DNA of 52,904 bases, taken from positions 1-52,904 of the forward strand of contig CAIPEB010000179.1 in assembly GCA_903863885.1 (NCBI GenBank), in the 5' to 3' direction. This stretch comes from an uncultured Planctomycetaceae bacterium. Its GTDB lineage: Bacteria; Planctomycetota; Planctomycetia; Pirellulales; Pirellulaceae. Below are positions 8,480-16,986 of the stretch, piece by piece. How positions within the stretch are numbered: the first letter of the stretch is position 1; each line of letters opens with the position of its first letter. Under the pieces are notes generated by a model. It saw only the letters and a program-made list of their open reading frames with translations, had not been told where the DNA came from and did not search any database. Both the position numbers and the translations under genes were made by a program.

Positions 8480-8680
8480 TCGGCACCTCCGCACGACGCT
8501 CGTGCAACCGGGAAATCACCCCTCAATCGCTCCCTGGCCGGATTCTACAGGTCGCAGGCTCGACCGGCAACGAATCGATTGTCGCCGGATGTTGCGGGAG
8601 GTGCCTGCCGAACTTTATGATACCCATCCAAATCACTTGCCTCCAAATTCGTCATTCGCATGGATTCGGGAGAACGCCGC

Positions 8681-10456
8681 ATGAATCGATCGTTGTATGC
8701 ATTGTTAGCGCTGTTGGCCGTCCTGCATGTTGCTTCGTGGTTGCCCGCCGCGGAGAACGCCGATGCGAAACTTGAACAGTTCTACAAGAACTACCTGGAA
8801 CAGGTGTTTGCGCTGCGGCCGATGGATGCGACGCGCCTGGGCGATCACCGCTTCGATAATCGACTGGATGATCTCACGGCGGCAGCGCGCCAGAAGTGGG
8901 TGGCACTCGATCGCAACACGCTGAAACAACTCGACGAGGAGTTTCAGGCCGAGCGGTTGTCTCCCGCAGCCCGGCTTGACCTGGAGATCCTGCGCCACGA
9001 CCTCAAACGCGGCATCTGGGGCGCCGAGAACCTGAAGCCTTTCGAGCAGGACCCGCGGGTGTACGGCGACTACATCACCGACAGCGTTTATATGCTGCTC
9101 TCGCAGTCCACCCAGCCGAAGGAAACGAATATCAGCAACGCGATCGCGCGCATGGGGCAGATTCCTCAGGTGATCGCGGCCGCCAAACAGAATCTGCAGA
9201 ATCCGACACGCGTGACAACGGAAACCGCGATTCGCCAGAGCGCCGGGGCCGTGTCGTTCTACGAGCAGGAACTGTTTCAACTGGCCGGCGATACTCCGCA
9301 GTTGGACAAGCTGAAGGCGGAAGCTGCAAAGGTCATTGAGTCGATCAAAGCTTATCGGGAGTTTCTCGAGAAGGACCTTCTGCCTCGAGCCAACGGCCAG
9401 TGGCGGCTGGGGGCCGAGAAATTCGCAGTCAAACTGGATATGGATCTGGACGCCGGCCTGACGGCCGAGCAGGTATTGAAAGAAGCGGAATCGGAGTTCG
9501 CACGCGTTCACCGAGACATGTACGTGATTGCCCGCCAGTTGTGGAGTCACTACTTTCCCGGCGTGGTGATTCCTCCTGATGATGAAATCGGCCGGCGCGA
9601 TACGACGGTGCGGGTCCTTCAGGCCGTCGGGCACGAACACGGAAAACCCGAGGACCTGACTTCCGACGCGCGGGCCACTGTCGTCCGCATCAAGGACTTT
9701 ATTCGGGACCGCAAGATCCTCGCCCTGCCCGATCCGGATCGCTGCAACATCATCGAAATGCCCGAATTTCAGCGAGGAAACTCGACCGCGTTCCTGAATC
9801 CGGCGCCTCCCCTCGATACGTCGGCGCGCAGCGTGTATGCGGTTAGCCCGCCGCCGAAGGACTGGACCGAGCAGCAGGTGAACAGTCTCCTCGAAGAATA
9901 CAACCGACACATGCTCCAGATCCTGACGATCCATGAAGCCTATCCGGGCCACTACGTCCAGTTGGAGTACTCGAACCGAAACCCGTCGCTTATCCGCCGC
10001 GTGATGGGATCCGGACCGTACATCGAAGGCTGGGCCGTGTACACCGAGCAGATGATGCTCGACCAGGGATACGGCGAGGGCGATCTGCAACTCCGCCTGA
10101 CGCAGTTGAAGTTCTACTTGCGTGCCGTTACCAACGCGATTCTCGACCACCGCATGCACTGCACGGACATTTCGGACGAAGACGCGTTGAAGCTGCTCAC
10201 TCGCGGCGCGTTTCAAAGCGAAGGCGAAGCGAAACTCAAGATCATTCGCTCCAAACAGTCCTCGTGCCAGCTGTCAACGTATTTCGTCGGACGCATGGCG
10301 CTGGTGCGAACGCGGCGGGAAGTGCAGCGAAAGCTGGGCGACAAGTTCGAACTGAACAAATACCACGAAGCACTGCTCGGTCTAGGGGCAGTTCCGGTAA
10401 AGGACCTTACCCAACTCGTGCTGGGCGAACTTTCGGCCGAAGCCGGCAAGCGGTAA
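8681..10456 (+). CDS. Secreted DUF885 family protein (putative metallopeptidase)
   Basis: Exported protein of 591 residues with a clear signal peptide (MNRSLYALLALLAVLHVASW, cleavage near AAENA). The body is the alpha-helical DUF885 family, related in fold to the M32/M3 type metallopeptidases. The zinc-binding hallmark HEAYPGHYVQ (about residue 415-424) contains HExxxGH, and downstream EGWAVYTEQMM supplies the expected glutamate. Length matches the family (550-620). The ATG at 8681 with GGGAGAA upstream is preferred over the ATG at 8660, since it puts the signal peptide at the N-terminus. It stands alone, opposite to the VOC gene upstream and convergent with the GH127 gene. Peptidase activity is inferred from the family. 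Confidence 0.85.
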   Translation: MNRSLYALLALLAVLHVASWLPAAENADAKLEQFYKNYLEQVFALRPMDATRLGDHRFDNRLDDLTAAARQKWVALDRNTLKQLDEEFQAERLSPAARLDLEILRHDLKRGIWGAENLKPFEQDPRVYGDYITDSVYMLLSQSTQPKETNISNAIARMGQIPQVIAAAKQNLQNPTRVTTETAIRQSAGAVSFYEQELFQLAGDTPQLDKLKAEAAKVIESIKAYREFLEKDLLPRANGQWRLGAEKFAVKLDMDLDAGLTAEQVLKEAESEFARVHRDMYVIARQLWSHYFPGVVIPPDDEIGRRDTTVRVLQAVGHEHGKPEDLTSDARATVVRIKDFIRDRKILALPDPDRCNIIEMPEFQRGNSTAFLNPAPPLDTSARSVYAVSPPPKDWTEQQVNSLLEEYNRHMLQILTIHEAYPGHYVQLEYSNRNPSLIRRVMGSGPYIEGWAVYTEQMMLDQGYGEGDLQLRLTQLKFYLRAVTNAILDHRMHCTDISDEDALKLLTRGAFQSEGEAKLKIIRSKQSSCQLSTYFVGRMALVRTRREVQRKLGDKFELNKYHEALLGLGAVPVKDLTQLVLGELSAEAGKR

Positions 10457-10469
10457 TCGGCCGAGTGGG

Positions 10470-10487
10470 CCACGGATAAACATGGAT
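10470..10487. repeat. CCACGGAT-type dispersed intergenic motif
   Basis: The stretch CCACGGATAAACATGGAT lies in the 115-base gap between the convergent DUF885 and GH127 genes. The same wording recurs at 16886-16916, 24993-25021, 31277-31297 and 49451-49482, always between genes. Confidence 0.5.
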
Positions 10488-10571
10488 CGGCGCGGTTAAA
10501 TTCCGTTTGCCCGATTGTATTCGCATTGCTTCGCTCTCAAGGTTCGTTGAGAAGACGGCAAGCGATAAACA

Positions 10572-12413
10572 TTACCGGCCCGCGAGCAGTTCGTCGTCGC
10601 ACGCCTGCGAGAAGTCCTGCAGACGGAAGTAGGCTGCCGTGCCTTTCGGGTCCGGAAACTCCGTGAGTCGCAACGTCAGATCGCCTGGGCGCTCGCAGCG
10701 ATAGTCGGGTTTCCAGGCTTGAATGGTGACGGCAAGTCCGTCCGGACGAACTGCTTTGTCGGACTCCGGCGCGGATATGGACTGCGGGTCGAGCGTGATC
10801 CGGCCGAGATCGGCTCCGTCTCGACCCGCGAGTTGCTTGGATTGCGAACCGTCGAGGCAGAATACGAGCGGCCCCCGCATGACGGCGACTCGGCCTGATT
10901 GCCGCTTGCGACCGAGAACGAATCTGTACGGCATGGGCATGTCCATCCGCACCACATCGTCGTTCTTCCATGTGCGGGTGATTGCGGCGAACTGGCCGGA
11001 CTGCACGCCCGATACGGCCTCGTCATTGACTCGCAGCTCTGAGTCCTTGGCCCAACTCGGGATGCGAAGCCGCAAGGTAAAAGAGGTCGGTTTCTCGAGG
11101 CCGACGCGAATCTGCACTTTTCCCGAATTGGGATAATCGGTTTCCTCAGCGAATCGCACATTCACGCCGGACCGCAGTTGGAATTCTCCGCGCGCAGCGG
11201 AGTAGAGGTTCATCGCGACGCCATCCGGCGTCTGGTAGGCGATCATCTGCGGCAGTTCGGCAACAATGCGCCGGTAATTGGCCGGGCAGCAGTAATTCTG
11301 CAGAGGAAAATACTCGCGCGGACCTTCGAGCGGTGCGTAATAACGAATCAGTGCGCCGTCGGGCGATTGGGCCGCAAACAGAGCGTTGTAGATCAGACGT
11401 TCCATCAGGTCGCCGTAGTGAGAGTCCGCCGTCGTCCGCAGCAGATGGTCAAATACCCGCAGTTCGTAAGCCGTCGCACAGGTCTCGCCCAGTTCGCCGC
11501 GGACGTCCTGGTCGTCGGTCCAGATCTCCCACTGGCCGCAACCCCCGGTGATTGCCATAGCATCGCCATGCAGCATGAAATCGACTGCTTTGTGCGTCGG
11601 GCCGAGTAGTCGCTCGTCGGGTTGAATCGCGTTCAGTTCCAATTGCGCCAGGCACCTGCAAAGGAACCCGTAGATGTGGCCTTCGATGAGCGGACGCCGT
11701 CCGATCACGATGTTTGGGTGCCACTCGGCCAGATGACGCTGTTTCACGCAGAAATCCAGGTATTTCGGATCATGCGTCAGTGTGTGCAGACGAAGCATGG
11801 TCCGTTCAAGTCCCGTGGCGGCAACCTCGGTCGCAACGCCCGTCTTCTGCCCCCAGTCTGCGGGCACCTTGTTCCAGTTCGCGATGATGTAGTCGGCGAG
11901 CTTCCTTGCCGATTGCAGTGAGGCGTCATTGCCGAAAAACTCGAAATCGCTGAGCAGTCCGTAGACGAGATATCCCATCTCGTGAACGTCCCACAACGCG
12001 GTTACTCGCTGTTCGGGCAGCATGATGCCGATGTAGCCGTCATCCTGTTGCAGCGAGATGATCTTCCGCACGAGGTTGTCTTTGAGTGCCACCACGGCGG
12101 GGTTCTTTTGATAAGCTGCAAAACGCGCCGCGGAGTCGAGCAGTTTTCCGGCCGCGACATAACCGTCCTTGCTTTTCTTGTCCGCCAGCGGGCCGACGAA
12201 ATCCTTGTCGATGTCCAGCTTCAGGAGATTAGCGTCGATCGTGATTGCAATGCGACGGCCGATTTCGCCGCCGACTTCCACTTGCCCCAGTTCGACTTTC
12301 TGCCAGGATTCGGCTGCCGCCGCCTCGCCTTGGCTGTACGCCGCGATCCACGTTGCCGCAATCGAAATAAAGAGCACCTGTTTCGAACAGCGTGAAATCG
12401 ATACCGTGGACAT
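10572..12413 (-). CDS. Glycoside hydrolase family 127 (beta-L-arabinofuranosidase type)
   Basis: Exported glycosidase of 613 residues after a hydrophobic signal (VLFISIAATWIAAYSQGEA). The core is the (alpha/alpha)6 barrel of GH127, formerly DUF1680. Counting from the first ATG at 12416, E311 and C313 in GETCATAYEL and the pair C376-C377 in QNYCCPANYR match the zinc-bound Glu and three Cys of Bifidobacterium HypBA1, in which one of the adjacent cysteines is the nucleophile. This supports retaining hydrolysis of beta-L-arabinofuranosides, although planctomycete members may differ in substrate. The C-terminal part is beta-sandwich. GAGGAG lies three bases before the ATG at 12416 and six before the ATG at 12413, so the second is preferred. 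It is a lone gene, convergent with the DUF885 gene and followed upstream by a long repeat-rich spacer. Confidence 0.87.
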   Translation of the reverse strand: MSTVSISRCSKQVLFISIAATWIAAYSQGEAAAAESWQKVELGQVEVGGEIGRRIAITIDANLLKLDIDKDFVGPLADKKSKDGYVAAGKLLDSAARFAAYQKNPAVVALKDNLVRKIISLQQDDGYIGIMLPEQRVTALWDVHEMGYLVYGLLSDFEFFGNDASLQSARKLADYIIANWNKVPADWGQKTGVATEVAATGLERTMLRLHTLTHDPKYLDFCVKQRHLAEWHPNIVIGRRPLIEGHIYGFLCRCLAQLELNAIQPDERLLGPTHKAVDFMLHGDAMAITGGCGQWEIWTDDQDVRGELGETCATAYELRVFDHLLRTTADSHYGDLMERLIYNALFAAQSPDGALIRYYAPLEGPREYFPLQNYCCPANYRRIVAELPQMIAYQTPDGVAMNLYSAARGEFQLRSGVNVRFAEETDYPNSGKVQIRVGLEKPTSFTLRLRIPSWAKDSELRVNDEAVSGVQSGQFAAITRTWKNDDVVRMDMPMPYRFVLGRKRQSGRVAVMRGPLVFCLDGSQSKQLAGRDGADLGRITLDPQSISAPESDKAVRPDGLAVTIQAWKPDYRCERPGDLTLRLTEFPDPKGTAAYFRLQDFSQACDDELLAGR

Positions 12414-12600
12414 CATCGTCTCCTCAAGGGAATGCGGCGATCCGATGCAGTCGGGGCTGACAGAATCAGTTTATTGTGTTTGATCTCGGATGCCACCCGA
12501 GTCAGGGAAGAGACCGACGGCTCGAACCCGTGCCACGGCGGACCGGTCCACCCTCTTTAACGCGACATCGAACCGTTCGATCGTCATCCTGTTCCGGTGC

Positions 12601-12623
12601 CACGGGTTGGTTGTCCACCCGTG
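12601..12623. repeat. Imperfect palindromic hairpin
   Basis: CACGGGT (12601-12607) and ACCCGTG (12617-12623) are exact reverse complements around a nine-base loop. The ACCCACGG/CCACGGGT wording echoes the tandem array about 220 bases downstream. Confidence 0.5.
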
Positions 12624-12837
12624 TATATCTGGCGTGCGACGCGACGTATCGTCCGACTTGCGCAGACGGATTCTCACAGCGATACGGGGGACGCAGAGAG
12701 ATCTCGCGGCCCTTCCTTGATCTGCGTGTCTCGCACGAAGAAGTCCGGAGCCGCATGCTGGTGTGCCCGCGCTCGCATTGCGAGCTTGACATACCCTACA
12801 AGATGCTGGAGTCGCGCAGCGACGGCATGAGGGTAGA

Positions 12838-12942
12838 CGTGGGTTTCAACCCACGGCGTACTGTTCAACCCACGGCGTACTGTTCAACCCACGGCGTACT
12901 GTTCAACCCACGGCGTACTGTTCAACCCACGGCGTGCGCTGT
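12838..12942. repeat. 19-bp tandem repeat array with leading inverted half-site
   Basis: The unit CAACCCACGGCGTACTGTT repeats every 19 bases from 12847, 12866, 12885 and 12904, with a diverged fifth copy from 12923. The first four copies are identical. Just before it, CGTGGGTT (12838-12845) pairs perfectly with AACCCACG (12848-12855) around two bases, so the array starts with a tight palindrome. There are no unique spacers, so it is not a CRISPR array. The identical copies suggest recent slippage or expansion. Confidence 0.9.
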
Positions 12943-13049
12943 TTGAAGTGCAATACGAATAGCACGGTTGTTGCCATCCAAACGGCCGATTAAAGTGGCG
13001 TGGTCGTGCGGAAAAGTGCAGTCATTCTCGGCGATTGACGAACTGTCTC

Positions 13050-16000
13050 ATGAGCAGGAACCGACAGCTTTGGCTTGTATTGCTCAACCTGTTGCCGGCG
13101 GCATTGAGTATTGGTCCCGAATCGCGCGGCGAGTCGCCGCCGGGGCCGTATGTTCGGCAAATCGCCGAGCAGCGCGAGTTGCTGCGGTGCGAATCAAAGG
13201 AGAAGCGGGCTCGCGCTGCGGAATCGCTTGGGCTTCTGCGGGCGTACGTCGCCGAGCCTGATCTGATCCAGCGCCTTGCCGATGCGTCGGCCGAAGTTCG
13301 CCGTCAGTCTGCCATGGCGCTGTCCTGGTGCGGGTCTCGTGCAGCGCTGCAACCGCTGGTAATCGCACTGGATGACAAAGACTGGCTCGTGCGGCAAAGT
13401 GCCCGCGTCTCCCTGACGAATCTCACGGGAATGGAGTTTCCGTTTGATGCCGATGCGCCGCCCGCCACTCGTGTTGCCCAGGTTGATGCATGGCACGATT
13501 GGGTGTCCGGACTTGTCGACGGCGAAGTGCCGAACGACGTTGCGGAATTGCTGAAGGGCGATTTGTCGCGGGCCGGTGCGGTCACTGCCTCGACAACATA
13601 TCGCGGGCCGCCCGATATTCTCGTCGATGGCCAGATCGGGCCCGATTACTGGCAGACCAAGAACGTTGATCCGCCTCAATGGTGTTGCGTGGATCTTGGA
13701 AACACCCGAGACGTTTCGCAGGTGATCGTGCATCAGTACGGGCCAGGGTACTGCATGACGGAGTTTGAACTGGCGACCAGTGTGGACGATCGGAACTACA
13801 CCGTCGTTTGCCGTGACAAGAGAGTCACGCCGCCCAAACTCGCGATTGACTTTCCCGCGCGACCGGTTCGTTTTGTGCGCATCACCAGCTTCGGTTCCGA
13901 AAACCCGCGTTACCCGACCACGTTCTTCGAGATCGAAGCCAATGGCGGAGATGTGCGGGCGATTCGCGACGCAAAGTCTGTTGCCTGGCGTCATCTGCGA
14001 GGCGTGCGTGCACTCGGTTCGCTGGGCGGAGCGTCCGCGGCGGAGTTGATGCTGAAGCGGATTGGCGATCCGCCGGCTTCCGGCGAGATGCAACGAGAAA
14101 CCGTGATCGCCGCGATTCGCTCGCTTGGCCGATTGGCGGACGAATCGTCATTTCAGTTTCTGCTGCGACTGCTGGACAACCCGCTGTGGGCCCGCAATGC
14201 GGCTGAAGCTCTGGGGGATCGCGCGGACTCGCGAGCGGTCATGCCGCTGCTGAAGGCCTATTCGCGATATGCGAAGCAGTTGGATGGCGCGGATCCGAAA
14301 GATGTGCCGTCGGATGACAAGATGGGGTTTCCGAGTGAAGACCGCATGCTCGAAACTCCTTACTGGATCTTGTACTCGCTTTGTCGGATGCCGATTGACA
14401 AGCCGGAAGAACTCGCGATGTTGCGCGAACTCGCGCCGCGTTTCATGGCGAATCTGCCGGGCGATCTCGACACGTTTTTGCTTTACCGTCAGGAGGTTGC
14501 CCACGTCCTGACCGGTTATGTAATCGAACGCACTGGACGCCGGCAGGAGGCGTGTGAACATGCTTTTCGCGTTCTCGGGCAGGCGACGCGGAATTCCCCG
14601 ACGGTTGATTCGAAGCTCTGGTCGCCGTTTACCGCGAGTCAGATTGCCTCGTGGCTGCCGGCCGTTTGCACCGAGCGGGAAGACCTGCCGCGTCTTGTTG
14701 CCCTGCTCGACCACACCGACGGATGGGTGCGGTTGAATGCGTGCAAGGCGCTCGCATGGTTGGGCGATCCGCGCGCAATTGAACCGCTGGCTCAACGACT
14801 CTCGGCAACTCCTGCCGAAGCGGAGTTCGGATACAGCGGGATCTTCAAGGATGAAGAGTACAACGATCCGGCACCGCGTGTCCGAGAAGGGCTGATCCGC
14901 GCACTTGGCCTTCTTCAGGCTCACCAGCATGTGGACCTGCTGGTCGGTATTCTCAACGATCAGCGTTCCGTAATCGATGTGCGGCGTGCAGCGGCAGAGG
15001 CGTTGTCGGATCTCGGCGACGAAGCGGCCGTTGACGCTTTGCGGCGGGCGGCCGGCTCGCACGATTTTGGCAGCATACGCCACGTGGCCCGCGACGCTTT
15101 GCGGGCTCGGGGCCTCGGTGCCGGTGAGAGTCACGCCGGGATTGAAGTTCCGTCTGTCGCCGGGCATTTACGAGGGCCGGCATCCGCCATCGCAACAACT
15201 GCCGATCCGCTGCCCGCCATCGTCTTTATCAAGGGCGACAATGACGTTCCCAATACGCCGCAGACCGTGGAACAGGCGGATCGCTGGCGCCAGACTTATG
15301 TCGTGACCGACGAGGGACCGACGTATCGCCCCGGAAATAATCTCTACGTGCTGCGTCCCGCCAGGCCGGACGGCCTAGTCGCGCCATTGACCCGGTTTAC
15401 CGGCGGCTACGTCGCGGATCCCGAAGTATCCTGGGACGGTCGAGACGTCGTGTTCTGTCATCGCGGTTACGAAGATCCCTGGTGGCAGGTCTATGTGGTG
15501 CGAGCCGACGGCACTGGATTGCGGCAGTTGACGGAAGGGCCGTATCACAGCATCCAGCCTGCCTGGCTTCCGGATGGCCGGATCGTCTTTGCATCGAGCC
15601 GGGTCGGTACGCGGGACGAGTATCACGGCTATGCGTGCACGGCGCTGTGCGTGATGGATCGCGATGGGAATAACTCGCATTTGATCGCCACCAACATCGG
15701 TCGCGACAACGAACCTGCCGTGATGGACGACGGGCGGATCGTGTTCAGTCGCCTCGAAGTGTTCTATTCGAGGAACAAGACGGAGCTGACTTTGCACGCG
15801 ATGCGCAGCGACGGGACGCAGGACTTGGTGCTGTACGGTCCCGAGCGACGCGCTTTCTGGCGGCAACTCGATCACGGTGATCCCGATCCCGCCGATGTTC
15901 AGGAAGCTCCGCTCACGCATCGCGTGCTGCGTATGACACAACCACAGCCTTTGCCCGGCGGGCGCGGAGTCATCGTGTCGACTCAAGGCGGACTGACGCT

Positions 16001-16799
16001 CATCGGGCCGAAGCGTGACACGGAGCGATTGCTCTGCCCCGACTACAGAGACTTCGCATACACGACGCCGTATCCACTGCCGGACGGGCGAGTGCTTTGC
16101 GCGGTCACTCGGAAAACGCCCAACCGATCCGAAGTCGACCTGGGCATCTACGCGTTTGATCTGCAAAGCGGACAACGCACGTTGATCTACAACGACCCGA
16201 AGTGTGCCGACTACGAAGCACGGCCCCTGGTCGCTCGGCCTGTTCCTCCACGAATTCCGGATATTGCTTCGGAGGACAGCTATTCGGGGAAATTTCTCTG
16301 CGCCAGTGCGTTCGCGTCGCAGGAGCCGGAGGTTGCACAGCGGGGCCGCTTCGTACGACTGATCGAGGGAGTGCCCCAGGTAGCGCGGCACAGCACCCAG
16401 ACGAATCCGGAGCCGGTCTGGAAGAACCACGGCGGCACGCTCGCCCGCGTCCTTGGAGTCGCTCCGCTTGCAGCGGATGGCTCGTTCTATGCCGAGGTGC
16501 CGGCCGACCGTTTGCTGCATTTGCAGGTGCTCGACAGCGACCGGCGAGTTGTCGGGAATCAGCTCACATGGATCTATTCGCGGCCCGGCGAGACCAAGTC
16601 GTGCGTTGGCTGTCATGAACCGCCGCACGCAACTTCGGCAGGGCGATATCCTCGCGCTGCAACTCACGCCCCCCTGGATTTCCTGCCGCGGGGAGATGAA
16701 TTCGTGTATCGGGCCAAAGCCTGGTTTAAAGGTTCGCTGCCGGCGGCGATCGAGGAAAGCACACGGACGGTCCGTGCGGTGAACCTCCTGGCACGATAG
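13050..16799 (+). CDS. HEAT / F5-8C / HzsA-like beta-propeller protein with c-type haem motif
   Basis: Very large exported protein (1,249 residues from the ATG at 13050, chosen because it begins a signal peptide; no strong ribosome site). After the signal come HEAT-like repeats (about 35-165), then a discoidin-type F5/8C domain (about 172-300: STTYRGPPDILVDG, then RPVRFVRITSFG), more HEAT repeats (about 305-690), then a TolB/PD40-like propeller with blades such as YVADPEVSWDGRDVVFCHRG and IQPAWLPDGRIVFASS. The tail resembles the middle domain of hydrazine synthase alpha subunit (HzsA) and related planctomycete proteins, and holds one haem c site, CVGCH at 1185-1189. F5/8C domains usually bind glycans or lipids. 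This suggests a cell-surface protein that binds a polymer and carries one electron centre. The reaction is unknown, and no hydrazine pathway gene is nearby. Confidence 0.8.
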   Translation: MSRNRQLWLVLLNLLPAALSIGPESRGESPPGPYVRQIAEQRELLRCESKEKRARAAESLGLLRAYVAEPDLIQRLADASAEVRRQSAMALSWCGSRAALQPLVIALDDKDWLVRQSARVSLTNLTGMEFPFDADAPPATRVAQVDAWHDWVSGLVDGEVPNDVAELLKGDLSRAGAVTASTTYRGPPDILVDGQIGPDYWQTKNVDPPQWCCVDLGNTRDVSQVIVHQYGPGYCMTEFELATSVDDRNYTVVCRDKRVTPPKLAIDFPARPVRFVRITSFGSENPRYPTTFFEIEANGGDVRAIRDAKSVAWRHLRGVRALGSLGGASAAELMLKRIGDPPASGEMQRETVIAAIRSLGRLADESSFQFLLRLLDNPLWARNAAEALGDRADSRAVMPLLKAYSRYAKQLDGADPKDVPSDDKMGFPSEDRMLETPYWILYSLCRMPIDKPEELAMLRELAPRFMANLPGDLDTFLLYRQEVAHVLTGYVIERTGRRQEACEHAFRVLGQATRNSPTVDSKLWSPFTASQIASWLPAVCTEREDLPRLVALLDHTDGWVRLNACKALAWLGDPRAIEPLAQRLSATPAEAEFGYSGIFKDEEYNDPAPRVREGLIRALGLLQAHQHVDLLVGILNDQRSVIDVRRAAAEALSDLGDEAAVDALRRAAGSHDFGSIRHVARDALRARGLGAGESHAGIEVPSVAGHLRGPASAIATTADPLPAIVFIKGDNDVPNTPQTVEQADRWRQTYVVTDEGPTYRPGNNLYVLRPARPDGLVAPLTRFTGGYVADPEVSWDGRDVVFCHRGYEDPWWQVYVVRADGTGLRQLTEGPYHSIQPAWLPDGRIVFASSRVGTRDEYHGYACTALCVMDRDGNNSHLIATNIGRDNEPAVMDDGRIVFSRLEVFYSRNKTELTLHAMRSDGTQDLVLYGPERRAFWRQLDHGDPDPADVQEAPLTHRVLRMTQPQPLPGGRGVIVSTQGGLTLIGPKRDTERLLCPDYRDFAYTTPYPLPDGRVLCAVTRKTPNRSEVDLGIYAFDLQSGQRTLIYNDPKCADYEARPLVARPVPPRIPDIASEDSYSGKFLCASAFASQEPEVAQRGRFVRLIEGVPQVARHSTQTNPEPVWKNHGGTLARVLGVAPLAADGSFYAEVPADRLLHLQVLDSDRRVVGNQLTWIYSRPGETKSCVGCHEPPHATSAGRYPRAATHAPLDFLPRGDEFVYRAKAWFKGSLPAAIEESTRTVRAVNLLAR

Positions 16800-16885
16800 G
16801 CGGGACAGCAGCGCGTTTCTGGCGTGCAGGGGTTGCGCGTACGGCTCTGCTCGGTATAAATGTGGGAATGCCGGATGCCTGGGGG

Positions 16886-16916
16886 GAGGCCACGGATGGC
16901 CGCGGATGAACACGGA
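16886..16916. repeat. CCACGGAT-type dispersed motif
   Basis: GGCCACGGATG, GCCGCGGATG and ACACGGA follow each other at 10-11 base steps in the gap before asnA. A short CCGGACTCCAGACTCC follows at about 16938-16953, echoing the heptamer repeat at 31331. Confidence 0.6.
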
Positions 16917-16986
16917 CAATACCCGACGGCGAGTTGCTCCGGACTCCAGACTCCCAATGTTGTGCGCAAGTAAAGGAAGCAAGCTC

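Larger units (their letters stand above)
12414..13049. other. Repeat-rich spacer between divergent genes, no gene found
   Basis: This 636-base divergent spacer separates GH127 from the HEAT/propeller gene. It has open frames in several phases, but none with family resemblance or a good ribosome site. It holds a hairpin at 12601-12623 and a tandem array at 12838-12942. The promoters of both flanking genes should lie here, but I see no convincing -35/-10 pair. Confidence 0.6.

Noticed and set aside
12520-12540. tRNA-like GGCTCGAACCC stretch
   Set aside because: The T-arm pattern does not fit and no acceptor, D or anticodon stems can be drawn around it on either strand.
12847-12942. Possible CRISPR array
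   Set aside because: The 19-base units follow one another directly with no unique spacers, and no cas gene is near. It is a plain tandem repeat.
13050-16799. Anammox hydrazine synthase
   Set aside because: The similarity to HzsA is limited to the propeller and haem tail, and no hydrazine dehydrogenase or HzsB/C gene is present. Similar proteins occur in non-anammox planctomycetes.
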